Positions 32,884-45,163 of a DNA stretch of 64,000 nucleotides are shown piece by piece (position 1 is the stretch's first letter; each line of letters starts with the position of its first letter). The stretch is from Amoebidium appalachense (Eukaryota; Ichthyosporea): positions 12,028,001 to 12,092,000 of the forward strand of contig CAVNZM010000004.1 in NCBI GenBank assembly GCA_963693365.1, written 5' to 3'. The translations under genes were made by a program, and so were the position numbers. Below the pieces are notes generated by a model that was not told the origin of the DNA, did not search any database, and was given only the letters and a program-made list of their open reading frames with translations.

Positions 32884-35456
32884 CGTGTGTGCGTGTGCGT
32901 GTGCGTGTGCGTGTGCGTGTGCGTGTGCGTGTGCGTGTGCGTGTGCGTGTGCGCGTGTGTGCGTGTGTGCGTGTGCGGCCACGCTTGCGTGTGCGCGTGT
33001 GTGGTTGCGAGGGGGATGGGGAGCAGGGATGGATGAAGGAGTTGGGAAGCGAACAAGTAGATCTGTATGAGTCCAGCAAAGTTAGAAAGGGAGGAGGGTC
33101 ACGAGTTCGACTATGAGGCGTAGCCTGTTGTCAGGGGTATGTGTGATGACGGGGGGGGGGGGGGGGGGGGGGGGGGGGAAGAAGATGTTAATTCTTCAAA
33201 ACCATTATGTATGTCAAGTAACCACATACTGGTGATTTCTCACATACCGAACGCATCGTCATCGCATTAGTGGTTAGCAAGGGAGAGAGAGAACACACAG
33301 AAGCAGCGGGAATTGATTCCCTAATCACTTTCAAGTGGGGGGGGGGGGGAGGCTGTGTATCTGTGCACATGTGCAATTGTTGTGGGCCGGCTTAAAGAAA
33401 GGGATGGACGGGGAAAGGGGAGGGGTGGCAGGGGTGAAGGAGGGGAGGGGCTGAGTTACATGGCATAGACAGGGGGGTAGAGACGGAGAGTCTCCAACAC
33501 AAATCGGTGGAGGGTGGACTGTGGGGTACCATGTGTTAGCGTCATCACCCCCCCCCCCTCCCCCCTCCCCCTTCTCCCTTCCCTTTCCTCCCCCACCCTC
33601 CCCCCCCCGGCCTCCCCTGCCTCTTCCATTCTCCCCTCAGTTCATCTCTCCGGTTCTCCGTCGTCAATATGTTACTGTTTAATGCGCCTTATAAACTAAT
33701 ATCACCCTCCCTCCCTCCCCCTCCCCCCCCCCCCCCCCTCTCCCCCCCCTCCTCCTTTCCCCGCCTTCCGCCCGCCCCACCCCCTGATTGCACTTGGCTA
33801 CAACCCTTCCTCCCCCCCCCCCCCCGCTCCAACACCCCCCTCCTCTCCATCTTCCATATATGGACACCTCCACCAGAACCCACTCGTATCTCAAATCACC
33901 ACTCACAGCTGGCAATCTACCTACCTTCACAGAGTGCACAAATCAGGCAAATACGATCACAAAAGAAAAAGGAAAGAGAGGGAGAAGAGAAAGGAAAACA
34001 ACAAAAACAAACACGAGGTTACACCAGGTAAGAAGGGGCACACACGCACAAAGCATAAGATGATGGTCCGTAAGGGAAAAAAGGAAGTTTAGATAAAGAA
34101 AGACACCTTGACCATGTATATCCAACAAAAGACAGAGATTGGGATTGGGTCAAGCAGCCTAAAAAACGGATGGGCGGTTCAGCGTTCAGGGGAGGGGAGG
34201 GGGCGGAGTAGGGGGGAGACGGGGTAGGGCGGAGCGGGGGGAGGGGGGGGGGGGGGGGGGGGGGGGGAGTTATATACCAGTTGTTGCAGATGTGCAAAGG
34301 TGAGTTCTTCCCCAGCGGCTATGGTGGCATCTATCTCCTCCTGCAGATATATTTGATAAGGCTTAACCTGTGAAATGACTCCCCCCCCCCCCCCCTCCCC
34401 CTCCCTCCTTTCCCTACCCACTGCCCTCGAAGTTTTAACACATTCCCTGGATATTTGCGGTAATTCCAAAACACCACACAAGCCAGAAAACATCAAGTAA
34501 CAAATAGGGTTTGGCTATGTGCCCCCATCCCCCCCCCTCCCCCCCTTCCCCCCCCCTTGCTTCCCCCCCTCACCCCCCCCCCTCACCCGGTCAAAAAAGC
34601 ATTTGTGCAGTGGTGTCTTGAAGGCACGTACACACACAAACGCACACACGTGCATACACGTGCACACATACACACACATGCACACGTGAAACATACCGTC
34701 ACCCGTGCTGCCTCCTCCTTGTGTCTGCACAGCATGTAGAGACACCACATGATGGCATTGGCTGCTGTGTCGTGTCCTGCTTTGGTTGGTCCCCGGGGGG
34801 GGGGGCGGGGGGAGGGGGAGGGGGGGCCTGGGAGGGGGGGGAGGGGGGGGGAAGGGGGAGGGGGGGGAGGGAGGAAAGAAGCGGAAAGTTGAATGGTCGA
34901 ATAGAATGAATGAAAAGACTTAGGACGAGAAGAGGGCACAGGAGAAAGGGAGGGAGGGAAGAAGAAAGGATTTAGAAATGGGGGATGAAGGCCTCGCCTA
35001 AGTGAGAGGGGGTGAAGGCTTAGAGAGGACATTGGTGAGAAAAGAGCAAAACACTTGCTCATATGATATGATTCCAACGTGGGGGGGGTAGGGGGGGGGG
35101 ATGAGGGGGAGGAGAGGGGAGGGAGGGAGAGGGGAGGGAGAGAGAGGGGAGGGAGGGAGGGAGGGGGAGGGGGGGGGGGGGGGGGCTTTTTTCCCCTGTC
35201 ATTTGAGCAGGGGGAGGAGGGGGGTCATTCGGGCAGGGGAGGAGGGGGGAAGGGGGGCATGGTAAAAAACATGTACATGACACAGAGCAGTGAATGCCAT
35301 AGATGATGGTCGGTATGGCATTTTGCTTACTGCCAGCAGGGGCCCAACTGGTCGTAAGACAGCTGGGAAGACAAAGAGATATGAATAGAAGATCAAGAAG
35401 AGAGGGAGGACGGGCATGGGCATGGGCAAGCCAGCCCAGGGAGAAGAAGGGAGGGA

Positions 35457-35491
<35 letters not shown>

Positions 35492-35638
35492 GGGAGGGGG
35501 GAGGGGGGGGGGGGGGGAGGGGGTGGAGGGGGGAGAGGGGGATATACTGTCTATGTGTGTGCCTCGAAAGGCAGGGATTAAGAGCTTTATTTCGATTGTA
35601 TTTTTGGGGGGGTTTTGTACTAAAGTATATATGTATGT

Positions 35639-35669
<31 letters not shown>

Positions 35670-36077
35670 GGGGGGAGGGGGGGGGGGGGGAGGGGAGGAG
35701 GGGAAGGGGGAGCGGGGGAGGGGGGGAGAGGGGGGGCAGGGGGGACAGGGGGGGGGGTGCACGAGCCAGCAAGCAGCAGGGTCAGGAGCTCATCCTCCGT
35801 GTCCTCCCCCAACCCCCCAGCCATGTCCCCTGCACACTGCCCGTCCTGCAGCAGCACCCACCTCAGTATCTCTTGGATAGGTGCACCCCACCAACTTAGC
35901 CCCCCATTCTCCCCCCCCCCCCCCCCCCCTCCCCCCCTCCCCCCAAAAAAAAAAAAGAAAAAAGAAAAACAACGAAAAAAATAAAAAATAAGATACTTAA
36001 AACCTGCTGAGCTTACAAAATGCAACAACCATCGGTTCCCCCCCCCCCCCCCCCCCCCCCCACCCCCCTTTCCCCCC

Positions 36078-36108
<31 letters not shown>

Positions 36109-38663
36109 AAAAAAAAAAAAAACCACCCGTCCTCATCTCCCCCCCCCCCCCCCCCCCTCCCTCCCCCCCCCCCCCCCGGTTCCCCCGCACACAGGCATTG
36201 CCTCCCTGTCCCTTCTTCTCCCTAGACACTTTTAACTAACTCAAACCACTAACTGTGCCACCCCCCCCCCCCCCTCTCCCCTCCCTCCCTACCCCCCTCC
36301 TCCCTTTTCCCCATTCCTTCCCAAACACACCACACGCACACGCATACGCACACGCACACGGGCACAGATTAAGCGTTAAAACCTAGGCATACTTTCGGTT
36401 TCTTTCTTAAAGTTCTCACCCGTTGGATCTGTATCTATGTTCAACCCCATACCTTGAAACACTGGAAAAAAAACGTGTGATGCTGCTAAAAAATAAAGTC
36501 TAGTTGCACTTGCATAGCTCAAGAAAATGGAACAGGCTTATAACATACCTTAAGTTGGTTATAAACCGAGGTTGTCCATTGGCGGATGGTGCGAACAGTT
36601 GCCTGATAGTCATCAGTCCAATCCAGAACCCACCTACCAACCGTGTGTCATAAGTCCCCACTCCACCCCCATTTCCCCTCCCAACCTCCTTACACAATGT
36701 TTTTGACAAAAAAAGTGTTGAAAGGAGTATGCCAAAGTTGCTGTTTGGTAAAGGAGTCCCCCTCCCCTCCCTCCCTCCCTCCCTCCCTCCCTCCCCCCCC
36801 CCCCCCCCCCTCTCTCCGAACACGCACACACACACACACACACAAAAGCCCACGCTGCCTATGTACATACAATCACGATACAAACTTGAGGCACAAAGGA
36901 AACATCACAGGCGTATGTGCACGTGTTGTGTTTCTGTTTCTTTTTCATGGTGAAGAAAGGGGAAAGTGGAGGATTGAGGTAGAAATGGGGTGGGATGGGA
37001 GTGGAGGGGGGGGAGGGTGGAGGGGGAGGCGGAGGAAAGAGATTCCAAGCACATACCACAGCCACGTAGGAACATGCATTCTTCTCTCGAGCCCAACCAA
37101 CAGACGATGCATCACATTCCTGAGCTGACTTGTGTCCAATGAGGAGAGACTAACCACCGACCGTGACGTCACGCTCAGCGTCAGCATGGGGAGATCGGAC
37201 CCGATTCTGATTGGTGAGTTTTGACCAATGGAATGGTCCCACGCTGTGAGAAGATCCTCCACCTCACTGCACCAATATAGATTTATTGCAACTTATTGTT
37301 GGTAGACTTGAGATTCATATGGGATTCAATGTGCGTAGGACTGATAGAGGGAGAGGGAGGAGAAGAGGATACAGGAGACACACAAACCAATGATGTTCAG
37401 CTGGGTTTATCATCTACATATACATCCCCCCTCCCCCCCCCCCCCCCCTCCCCCTTACCCCCTCCCCCCCCCCCCCCCCCCCCGGGCCCCCATGCGGGGC
37501 AAAACGTATGATGGAAGAGAAAGCCAAAACGATGAGAAAACAAACAGAAAAGCGTGTCCCTTTTCTTTAACATGTTTGCACTGTGTCACGGTATGACAGT
37601 GTGTGCCAATGTGCATATGCATAGGTTTTCGTGCGGCACTCTGTACATATTACAGTTGTGTGTGCATGATGGAGGTGTTTTTTTGGGGGGGGAAGGGTTG
37701 GAAGGAGGGGGGGAGGCTGGGAGAACGGAAGGGGAGACAAATGAAAACTTCGAAAACGGAAGGGGCTATTCAAGCAGCGAGACAGTCATACGCAGGGGCC
37801 AGATGGGGGAAAGGAAGGTGGGGCTGGGTGGGTTGGTGGGTGGGGTGGGGGAACGGGGGGAGGATGCCAGCAAAGGTAAGGCATATAAGGAGCGAGGAGA
37901 AAGTGGGAGAGGGAGAAGTGAGGGGGGGGGGGGGGGGGGAGAGGGGAGAGGTGGGCGGCTTTTTTTTGGGGGGGGGGGGGGGGGGAGTATACTCACCATG
38001 CAACTGAATTGATAACCGTCTGAGGGTTGACCCCATCCACCCACCCAACAACCAACCTCCTATGCACCCTCCACACATCCCCCTCCAACGCAAACACCCC
38101 ATTCCCTATCACCGTTGCAAAGGCACGAGCCAAGTCTTCGTTCCTCTTCCACTCTGTGGGCCGGGATAAAATTTTGCGGCCGAGGGTTGGATCTGTGACT
38201 ACGGCCATTGTTTTGTGCAGCATGTGCACACAGTACATTCCACCGTAGATCTGCGCCCAATCACTAAAGAGGTGTACAACCCGACCGTGCATGGCTGCAT
38301 AAAGCATGGGTAGCAGATGGCCCAAAACCTGTGTTAAAGCCACAAGTGAGTAAACATTCGATAGAACTTGGACAAAGGTTCTTCGGGCGTTAAGTCACAG
38401 TTCGTTAGCCTAAAGAGTAAACCAAACGTCTCCGTGGACAACGAACGAGTTGCGATTCTGGAGGGGGAAAGCGGGTGGGGGAAGGGGGAAAGGGGGCTGG
38501 GGGGGCGGGGGGGAGGGGGGAGGGGGAGAAGGGAGGGTGGTCGAAGGGCATGATAGCTGCTATTGTGGGCCCAACGACAAAAGAGGGAGGAGGCTAATGG
38601 GAAATTAAAGCAGGAAAGCCAGGGACGCAGAGCGAACCCTGTTTTTTCTTCTTCTTTTTCCCG

Positions 38664-38702
<39 letters not shown>

Positions 38703-38757
38703 TTCTTTTCTTTTCTTTCTTCCTTCCTTTTCTTTCTTTCTTTTCTTTTTTTTTTTT

Positions 38758-38788
<31 letters not shown>

Positions 38789-39079
38789 AAGAAGACTTCT
38801 GCCATTAGCTTACCGATCTGAAAATCCAAAAAAAAAAAAACAGGGCGAGGAAAAAGAAAAGGAGGCACTACGGAGCATGATAAGGCAATTATTGTAGGAG
38901 AGAGTGGTGAGAAGAAACTGTAAAGAAACTCACGGTGAAGAACCTTGGAGCAGCAAACCACTTGCCTTCACTCTTGATGAGGGGGGGGAGGGCCACTTAG
39001 AAAAGGGCCGTCGAAGGTGCGTTAGGTGGCACCCACCCAGCACCAAAAAGCATGCAAACAGTGAAATGGTCAGCCACAT
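31773..39079 (-). CDS. Cytochrome P450 (microsomal type), at least ten exons
   Basis: Exons, 5' to 3': 39079-38934 (MWLTISLFACFLVLGG signal anchor), 38328-37997 (GHLLPML; C-helix WRVHRRLV), 37266-37057, 36633-36549, 35869-35767 (DELLTLLLAG), 34776-34697 (I-helix HDTAANA), 34367-34278, 33518-33460 (K-helix ETLRLYPP), 32762-32627 (VPAGT...WPDPLEFRTSRW), 31886-31773 (haem loop FPFGYGPMMCLGR, Cys ligand). Phases agree at every junction. All donors are GT except GC after 35767, which is needed to make AGHDT. Two problems: the C8 run at about 38985 puts exon 1 one base out of frame, and a stretch between meander and haem exon (a candidate starts at 32550) plus the terminal exon beyond 31773 are unresolved. 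About 450 residues are accounted for; P450s have about 500. It is an oxygen-activating haem mono-oxygenase of the ER; the substrate is unknown. Confidence 0.88.
32773..32960. repeat. (GT)n and (GTGTGC)n arrays in a P450 intron
   Basis: GT dinucleotides grade into a hexanucleotide GTGTGC array at about 32884-32950, directly upstream (sense strand) of the meander exon acceptor. The duplicate gene has a shorter GT run at the same place (16433-16460). Confidence 0.85.
38664..38790. repeat. (TTTC)n tract followed by a G run
   Basis: CTTT/TTTC repeats at 38664-38755, then a 29-base G run. Located in the first intron of the P450 gene. Confidence 0.85.
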
Positions 39080-39819
39080 TTCGTATGATCTGTGAGGCTA
39101 TAAACACCAGCGTCACACTAGGGACGAAGAATATTGTTATGTTCCGTCTTTCCCCGCTTGAGTTCCCAAAGTTGACTACAAAGTCTCATAAGCTCCTACT
39201 ATCACTGCTCTTATAGGCGCGTCCCCGGTCTAGAATTGCGCTCAGAAGTGCCCATTTATTGGTCAAGGCAGAAATGAAACGTTCTTACTGTACCAAGTAC
39301 GGTGTAGTTTTTTGTTGCAAGGAGCCTCTGACTCAACAGAACGCGAACTGAAAGAGCAGCACATGATCATGACTATCGCCTGCGTGCTGTCATCTTCTCA
39401 TGAGCATTGAAAGTGACGGGGAGGTATGGCGTGCACGTGATGTTCTCAGCTTTTTTCACCGTGGCGCTGGCAAAGTGCAAGACGCCGCCGATTGAAGTAC
39501 GACTTCCGAAACAAGCGTACAGTCAGGCTTACACACATGTGCGCACATTTTGGCCGCCACTTCTCATTAATAATACCATCAGCATTTCCTGGTATTTGCG
39601 CCTGTCCCAACAATGACGGGAGGGCTTGGGATCATTTTGAGGTAACGTGTAATGCACATCATTGGGTGACCGGCACTTCTCATGTGCGCATGTGTCAAGT
39701 TGGTGTCAAGAAGATCTATTCAGAGCTATTCGTCGTTTTGATTGGTGTTCACTGAGCAATCGCCATATTTGGGTAGTCATCATTTATTGAAAAGGCAGGG
39801 TTCGAATTTCAGGCTTCGA

Positions 39820-39850
<31 letters not shown>

Positions 39851-39853
39851 GGT

Positions 39854-39949
<96 letters not shown>

Positions 39950-40440
39950 CGGTTCGTCCTTTGGGATTCTCATAGCCTCATGGCCGGCTGGCCGGCCCCA
40001 GCAATTCCTTCCCCCCCCCCCCCTCTCTCTCTTCGAAGTCGCGGTGTGCTGTTTTTCTTTGGCGAAGAGTGCGCAGAGTGGTCTGAAACAGTGGCCGGTC
40101 GGTGGCCATAAGAAGGGAAGAAAGGGACCGGGGAGGGAACATGGACGATTGGCATATGTTCAATATTGATGGCATTCCAAATGGACGAGCAGTTCATACC
40201 GAACAACATGCTGAGTTCAGCATACCAGCTAAGAAAACGTGACCCGTGAGACAAACAAGTACGCCTGCTCCCTAGACACATGCATCATGGCACATGTCCA
40301 CACTGTAGCAGCACACACAGAAGAAAGATACTCGAGCTCGGCACACAACTACGCAGAGTGTACTACTGATTGATCGCAAACCCACACACAAGTCCACACA
40401 CGCAATATACACAGCGCCGTGACTCACACACACACATGGC
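39080..40440. other. P450 upstream region and spacer
   Basis: 39080-39800 is unique sequence, the likely promoter side of the minus-strand P450 gene; no clear TATA box. (TTG)n at 39822-39849 runs into about 100 bases of G-rich tract (39853-39949). 39950-40440 is unique to CA-rich with no supported frame. Confidence 0.45.
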
Positions 40441-40447
40441 CCACACA

Positions 40448-41018
<571 letters not shown>

Positions 41019-41022
<4 letters not shown>

Positions 41023-41799
41023 ACCAAGAGACTCAGAGAGAGAGAGGGAGGGAGGGATCGAGGGAAAAAGGATGGACTCCGAGGGAGACGTCTCTAGGGA
41101 GAGAGGGAGCCTCCCTCTAGAGTGAGACTTAGGATTGGGGGAGGGGGGGAGGGGGCGGGGGAGGGAGGAAGAAAGAGAGAGAAAGAGAGAGAGAGAGACA
41201 GGGATGAGCCCTTACTCATAAAACACGTCCGGACCTCGGATGATGCCATGTCACATGCACATGTGCGCAAATATGCATGTAGTGCACCCATGTGATACAT
41301 AATCGCCTTGATTAAGGTTCTGCTATGTGCACAGGCATGCACACACACACACACACACAGACAAACCCCCTCACAACCAAAGTTTCAACGTTAACGCGTG
41401 CACATTCACGCAGGCAGACACATACATACATACACTCATATATATACATCATGTAGTCTAAGACCAAGAACTTCTGCACAAGTTGCCCTTTTTTCTCTCT
41501 CTCAGGCTCTTTCTCTCTCTCTCTTCCTCCGCCCCCTCTCCCCCTCAGCTCTCTCCCCCCCTCTCTCCATCTATCTCTCCCCGACACACACACACAAACA
41601 CACACACACACTCTCTCTCACAGGCACACACACACCGTGGCTCTCTCTTTCCCCCCCCCCCTCTCTCACCCCCTCCCCCTTTTCTCACTCTCCCTCTCTC
41701 TAACTCGCCGTCACTCTAGTCTCTCGCTCTCCTGCTCTCCCTCTCTATGTTTCTCTCTCCGCTTTCAGAGTCTCAGACTCTCTGACTCACCCTCGCTCA

Positions 41800-41834
<35 letters not shown>

Positions 41835-41962
41835 TGTTTGTGTCAAAAATTTGTTGGGGACGTGTGTGTGTGTTGTGTGTGTGTGTGTGTGTGTGTGTAT
41901 GCGTCAACCGTTTGTTGGGGACGAGGAACGGCGGCGGCAGAGGGGCGGGGGCAGGGGGAGCG

Positions 41963-41995
<33 letters not shown>

Positions 41996-42669
41996 GCAAA
42001 AACTTCCTGACTCATCGTACCAGGGTCAGTGCAAAAATTGCCTGTGACAGGGGGCCTGGGGCTCGGTCAGAGTTTGTAAAATTTCAACCAGTTTAATACA
42101 AGTTCAGTGTGACAGTCGGGCGCGGTGATGTATTTCTGCATATCACGCACTCGGCGGCCGGGCAGGGGGCTAAAGGGGAAGGGAGAAGGGGAGGGAATAT
42201 TTGCACAACGACTCGAGTGATTTCATTTCGAATAGACAGCAGCCTGCGTCATGGTTATAAGGCCCTAAAAGGTCAGACCCAGCGGCTCGGGCATACATAG
42301 AGAACTAAGGCATATATCGTGGCAGCTGCAAGTAGCGTTAAGCCTCCGGAGTTATTGCTATGGTATAAATGTGCCATTCAAAATTTCTTCATTGTCGATA
42401 CATACTTGGTCTATTGCAACCATTCGGACATGCACCCAGACTCATCATGGTAGGCATGATGATAAATATATCTCCTTTTGTCCCTACCCAGCGGGAGAAC
42501 CAAACACTCTGCTGGTGGGCATATATCAAATCATGCCATTGAAGCCGTTTTGAATATTTTGAAGTTACGATAATGGTTAACGTTAGCCTATTGCGGATAA
42601 CTGAGTGATGATCACACGGTGTTACAGTATTAAAATACACGTGCACGGTACGCCCGGGGATCCGATGAT
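41019..42669. other. CT/GA-rich then unique spacer
   Basis: Purine-rich to 41210, unique at 41210-41330, CA repeats at 41339-41360, CT-rich at 41490-41832, GT repeats at 41860-41900 and a G run at 41967-41992. 41993-42669 is unique without a supported frame; it is the 3' flank of the Cys-rich gene. Confidence 0.5.
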
Positions 42670-43152
42670 TCAGCAATCACGCTTGGCATACATCTCATCA
42701 TCACCATAATTCTCGAACTCCTTGAGTTGCATCTTACGGCGAGGGGCATGCACGCGTCCACGGCGGCTGGAGGTGGCGAACGACTTTGTCGGGAGCTGTT
42801 TATTTGGATCCACAAAGTAGAAGGGGTCGAGCGACGGAATATCCCCCATCCGAAATGCATTCTGCTCTTCCTCTCGCCGTTCGCTTTCACTGGCGTCGTC
42901 ATCGACCATATGTTCTTCTTCTGGAGCAGCCGCCGCCCACCCCATTTTGACACAGCCGCCGTAAACAATCTCCCCGGAGGGCAAAATCGAGCCGTATCTG
43001 TCACGGCATGGGCCCGTGCCTTTCTGGTCGGAGCAGAAACTACACTCAAATTTGCTGTAGCATCGATTACCCCAGGCAAACCCAAAGTATCTCAGCCCTG
43101 CCGGGTATTCACCACCACGCGACAAGTCGTAATCCACATTCAAATTATCTTC
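42670..43152 (-). CDS. Secreted Cys-rich protein, exon 2 (family member 3)
   Basis: An open frame runs from about 43150 to TGA at 42670-42672. Features in order: GLRYFGFAWGNRCY, CSFCSDQKGTGPCRDRYG, LPSGEIVYGGC, an acidic stretch (EEEHMVDDDASESE), DPFYFVDP, and a basic C-terminus ending KEFENYGDDEMYAKRDC. The paired Cys motifs suggest disulfides in an extracellular protein; the acidic-to-basic tail is conserved in member 2. The left edge carries GTGAG then GTGAAGATAAT, so an acceptor AG is available at about 43152, matching the point where member 1 loses exon 1 similarity. Exon 1 was not found upstream to 48 kb. No family recognised. Confidence 0.6.
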   Translation of the reverse strand, partial: EDNLNVDYDLSRGGEYPAGLRYFGFAWGNRCYSKFECSFCSDQKGTGPCRDRYGSILPSGEIVYGGCVKMGWAAAAPEEEHMVDDDASESERREEEQNAFRMGDIPSLDPFYFVDPNKQLPTKSFATSSRRGRVHAPRRKMQLKEFENYGDDEMYAKRDC

Positions 43153-43156
43153 ACCT

Positions 43157-43187
<31 letters not shown>

Positions 43188-43270
43188 TACACACACACAA
43201 ACACAGAGTGACAAACGAGCACAAATCCAGATGTACACACCGACATATGAACACATTTTTGCACAGCCCG

Positions 43271-43313
<43 letters not shown>

Positions 43314-43403
43314 AAAAAAGAAAAAAAGAAGAAAAAAAAACAGAAAAAAAAAAACCTCACCGTCCATAAAGAGGACCCAATGGACAGGGGGGAAAACGGG
43401 AAA

Positions 43404-43445
<42 letters not shown>

Positions 43446-43473
43446 TACCCACACACACCGTGTACCGTCACAC

Positions 43474-43515
<42 letters not shown>

Positions 43516-43717
43516 TGTGATACACACACCGTCCACGCACACACACACACACCAAGTGACAAACGACAGACATATGCACACATTCCCCAACTTGCCCCAC
43601 TGTGACAAAAAAATACCCCCGCAGCCCAAAAAAAGGACACACAGGCCAGGAGGGAGGGGGAGGGGGGGGGGAGGGGGGGGCCGGGCCACACACACCTTGC
43701 ACCGTGACCCGGCCGCA

Positions 43718-43758
<41 letters not shown>

Positions 43759-43955
43759 ACGCACGCACGCACACACACACACACACACACACACGCCGCG
43801 CGCGCGCGCGCGCCGCGCGCACATTGTGATACACATACGTGAACACACACACACACACCACACACATACACACGCAAACACACACAGTGACAAACGAACA
43901 CAAAAACCAAATGTACACACAGATATATGCACACATTTTCGAACTGTCAGAAAGG
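43153..43955. repeat. Composite minisatellite-like block, two to three copies of the 13.7-kb unit
   Basis: Reverse-complemented copies of the ordered words at 13690-14220. Examples: AAATGTGTNCATATGTC-type strings at 43250, 43575 and 43925; CATTGTGATACAC at 43513 and 43820; CCGTGNACCGTCACAC at 43459 and its variant TGCACCGTGACCCGG at 43696. They are interspersed with CA repeats, (CG)n at 43797-43820, C runs and a 50-base G run at 43405-43443. Confidence 0.8.
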
Positions 43956-44200
43956 CCTTATTAGAGCCGGGGAGTCCCTGTCCGGCCACCATGGGCCCAT
44001 TAATGTAAACTGTCCAGGCAAGGAACAAAAGATCTCCATGTTTCCAACCCCCCCCCCCCCCCCCCCCCCCCCCTTCCCCCTCTCCCTCCCCCCCCCCTTC
44101 CCCGTCCCCCCAACCCCCTCCCCTCCTCCCCCTATGTAGTACGGTCAGGCACCATTACCTTTATCCGTCCCCCCCCCCCCCCAACCCACCCTCTGGGGCC

Positions 44201-44409
44201 CTGCCGGTTCCAAGACTGCAGGGTTTCAAGCAGGCGGTTCCCGTCTTTGAACAAACTTCGCACACACGCCTAAGACCAGAGCAACCGGATTCTCTTTAAT
44301 TACATCTGACAACGAGTCAACGAATCTGCTGCTTCGATTACACGCAAATTGCACATCAGATTTGGAGTCTAGTTAGGTGCAATAATCCCATTAGTAAGAG
44401 CTAGTTAGG
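44201..44409 (-). other. Conserved unit, inverted copy of 29712-29926
   Basis: On the minus strand, after a TAA, codons read LDSKSDVQFACNRSSRFVDS and continue SLSDVIKENPVALVLGVCAK to a TGA near 44228, followed by GGAACCGGCAG in both copies. The divergence pattern is not obviously synonymous. Unidentified. Confidence 0.5.
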
Positions 44410-44511
44410 AATATGTACAATTATATAGTGAAGGAGAGAAAAAGACTACGGTACGTGCGTGTTTTGTGTGTGTATGCGCATGCGCGCGCACATGTGTTGT
44501 GTGTGTGTGTA

Positions 44512-44557
<46 letters not shown>

Positions 44558-45163
44558 ACACACACACACCCCACCACAAACCAAAAAAAAGAAAAAAAAG
44601 AAGCATCATCACAACCTGCCACAACAACCATACATTCCTAAGGCATCCACTCAGCCCTTGCAAAAATCCCTACATCTGTTTGAATGGCTATTACCATATG
44701 CACAACCAGACGTGTAAAACCGATTGCTACGTTTTGATCCTTTCTTTCACCAAATACTTGAGGCAGATATCACTACATCGCTTCGTTTTCTTCCTCCCCA
44801 GCCCCACCAACACCACCCACCGCCAGCAAAAAAAATCCAAAAAACAAACAGGAAAAAAAAAAAAAAAAAAAAAAAAAAAACCCTATGTGCAGAGCTATAT
44901 AATACACAGCTCACAGCCTCCTTGTACATAGCATCTAGTCACTTCATACCGTGTGACATCGCGATAAGGCACAAACACTTACACTTATCTCACACAACTC
45001 CGCACTCTATCTCCCTCGCCCTCCACCCCCCCCCCCCCCTCCCCCCCGCCGGGCCCCCCCTCCCCCCTGCGCCCTCTCCCCCCTCCCCCCCACCCTTCCC
45101 CCCCCCCCCCCCCCCTCCCCCTGCTGATGTTAGCATGGAACGCTGCTGCTCCCCTTCTCCGTC
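44410..45163. other. Spacer with C and A runs, Kir 3' flank
   Basis: C run at 44514-44557, A runs at 44585-44600 and 44857-44880, C-rich at 45026-45118. No supported frame. Confidence 0.5.

Noticed and set aside
39790-39815. GGTTCGAAT resembling a tRNA B box
   Set aside because: No matching A box or cloverleaf stems around it; chance match.
43140-43950. Possible CRISPR-like array (repeated words at regular spacing)
   Set aside because: Eukaryotic locus; units are long, degenerate and built of microsatellites, with no spacer-repeat pattern.
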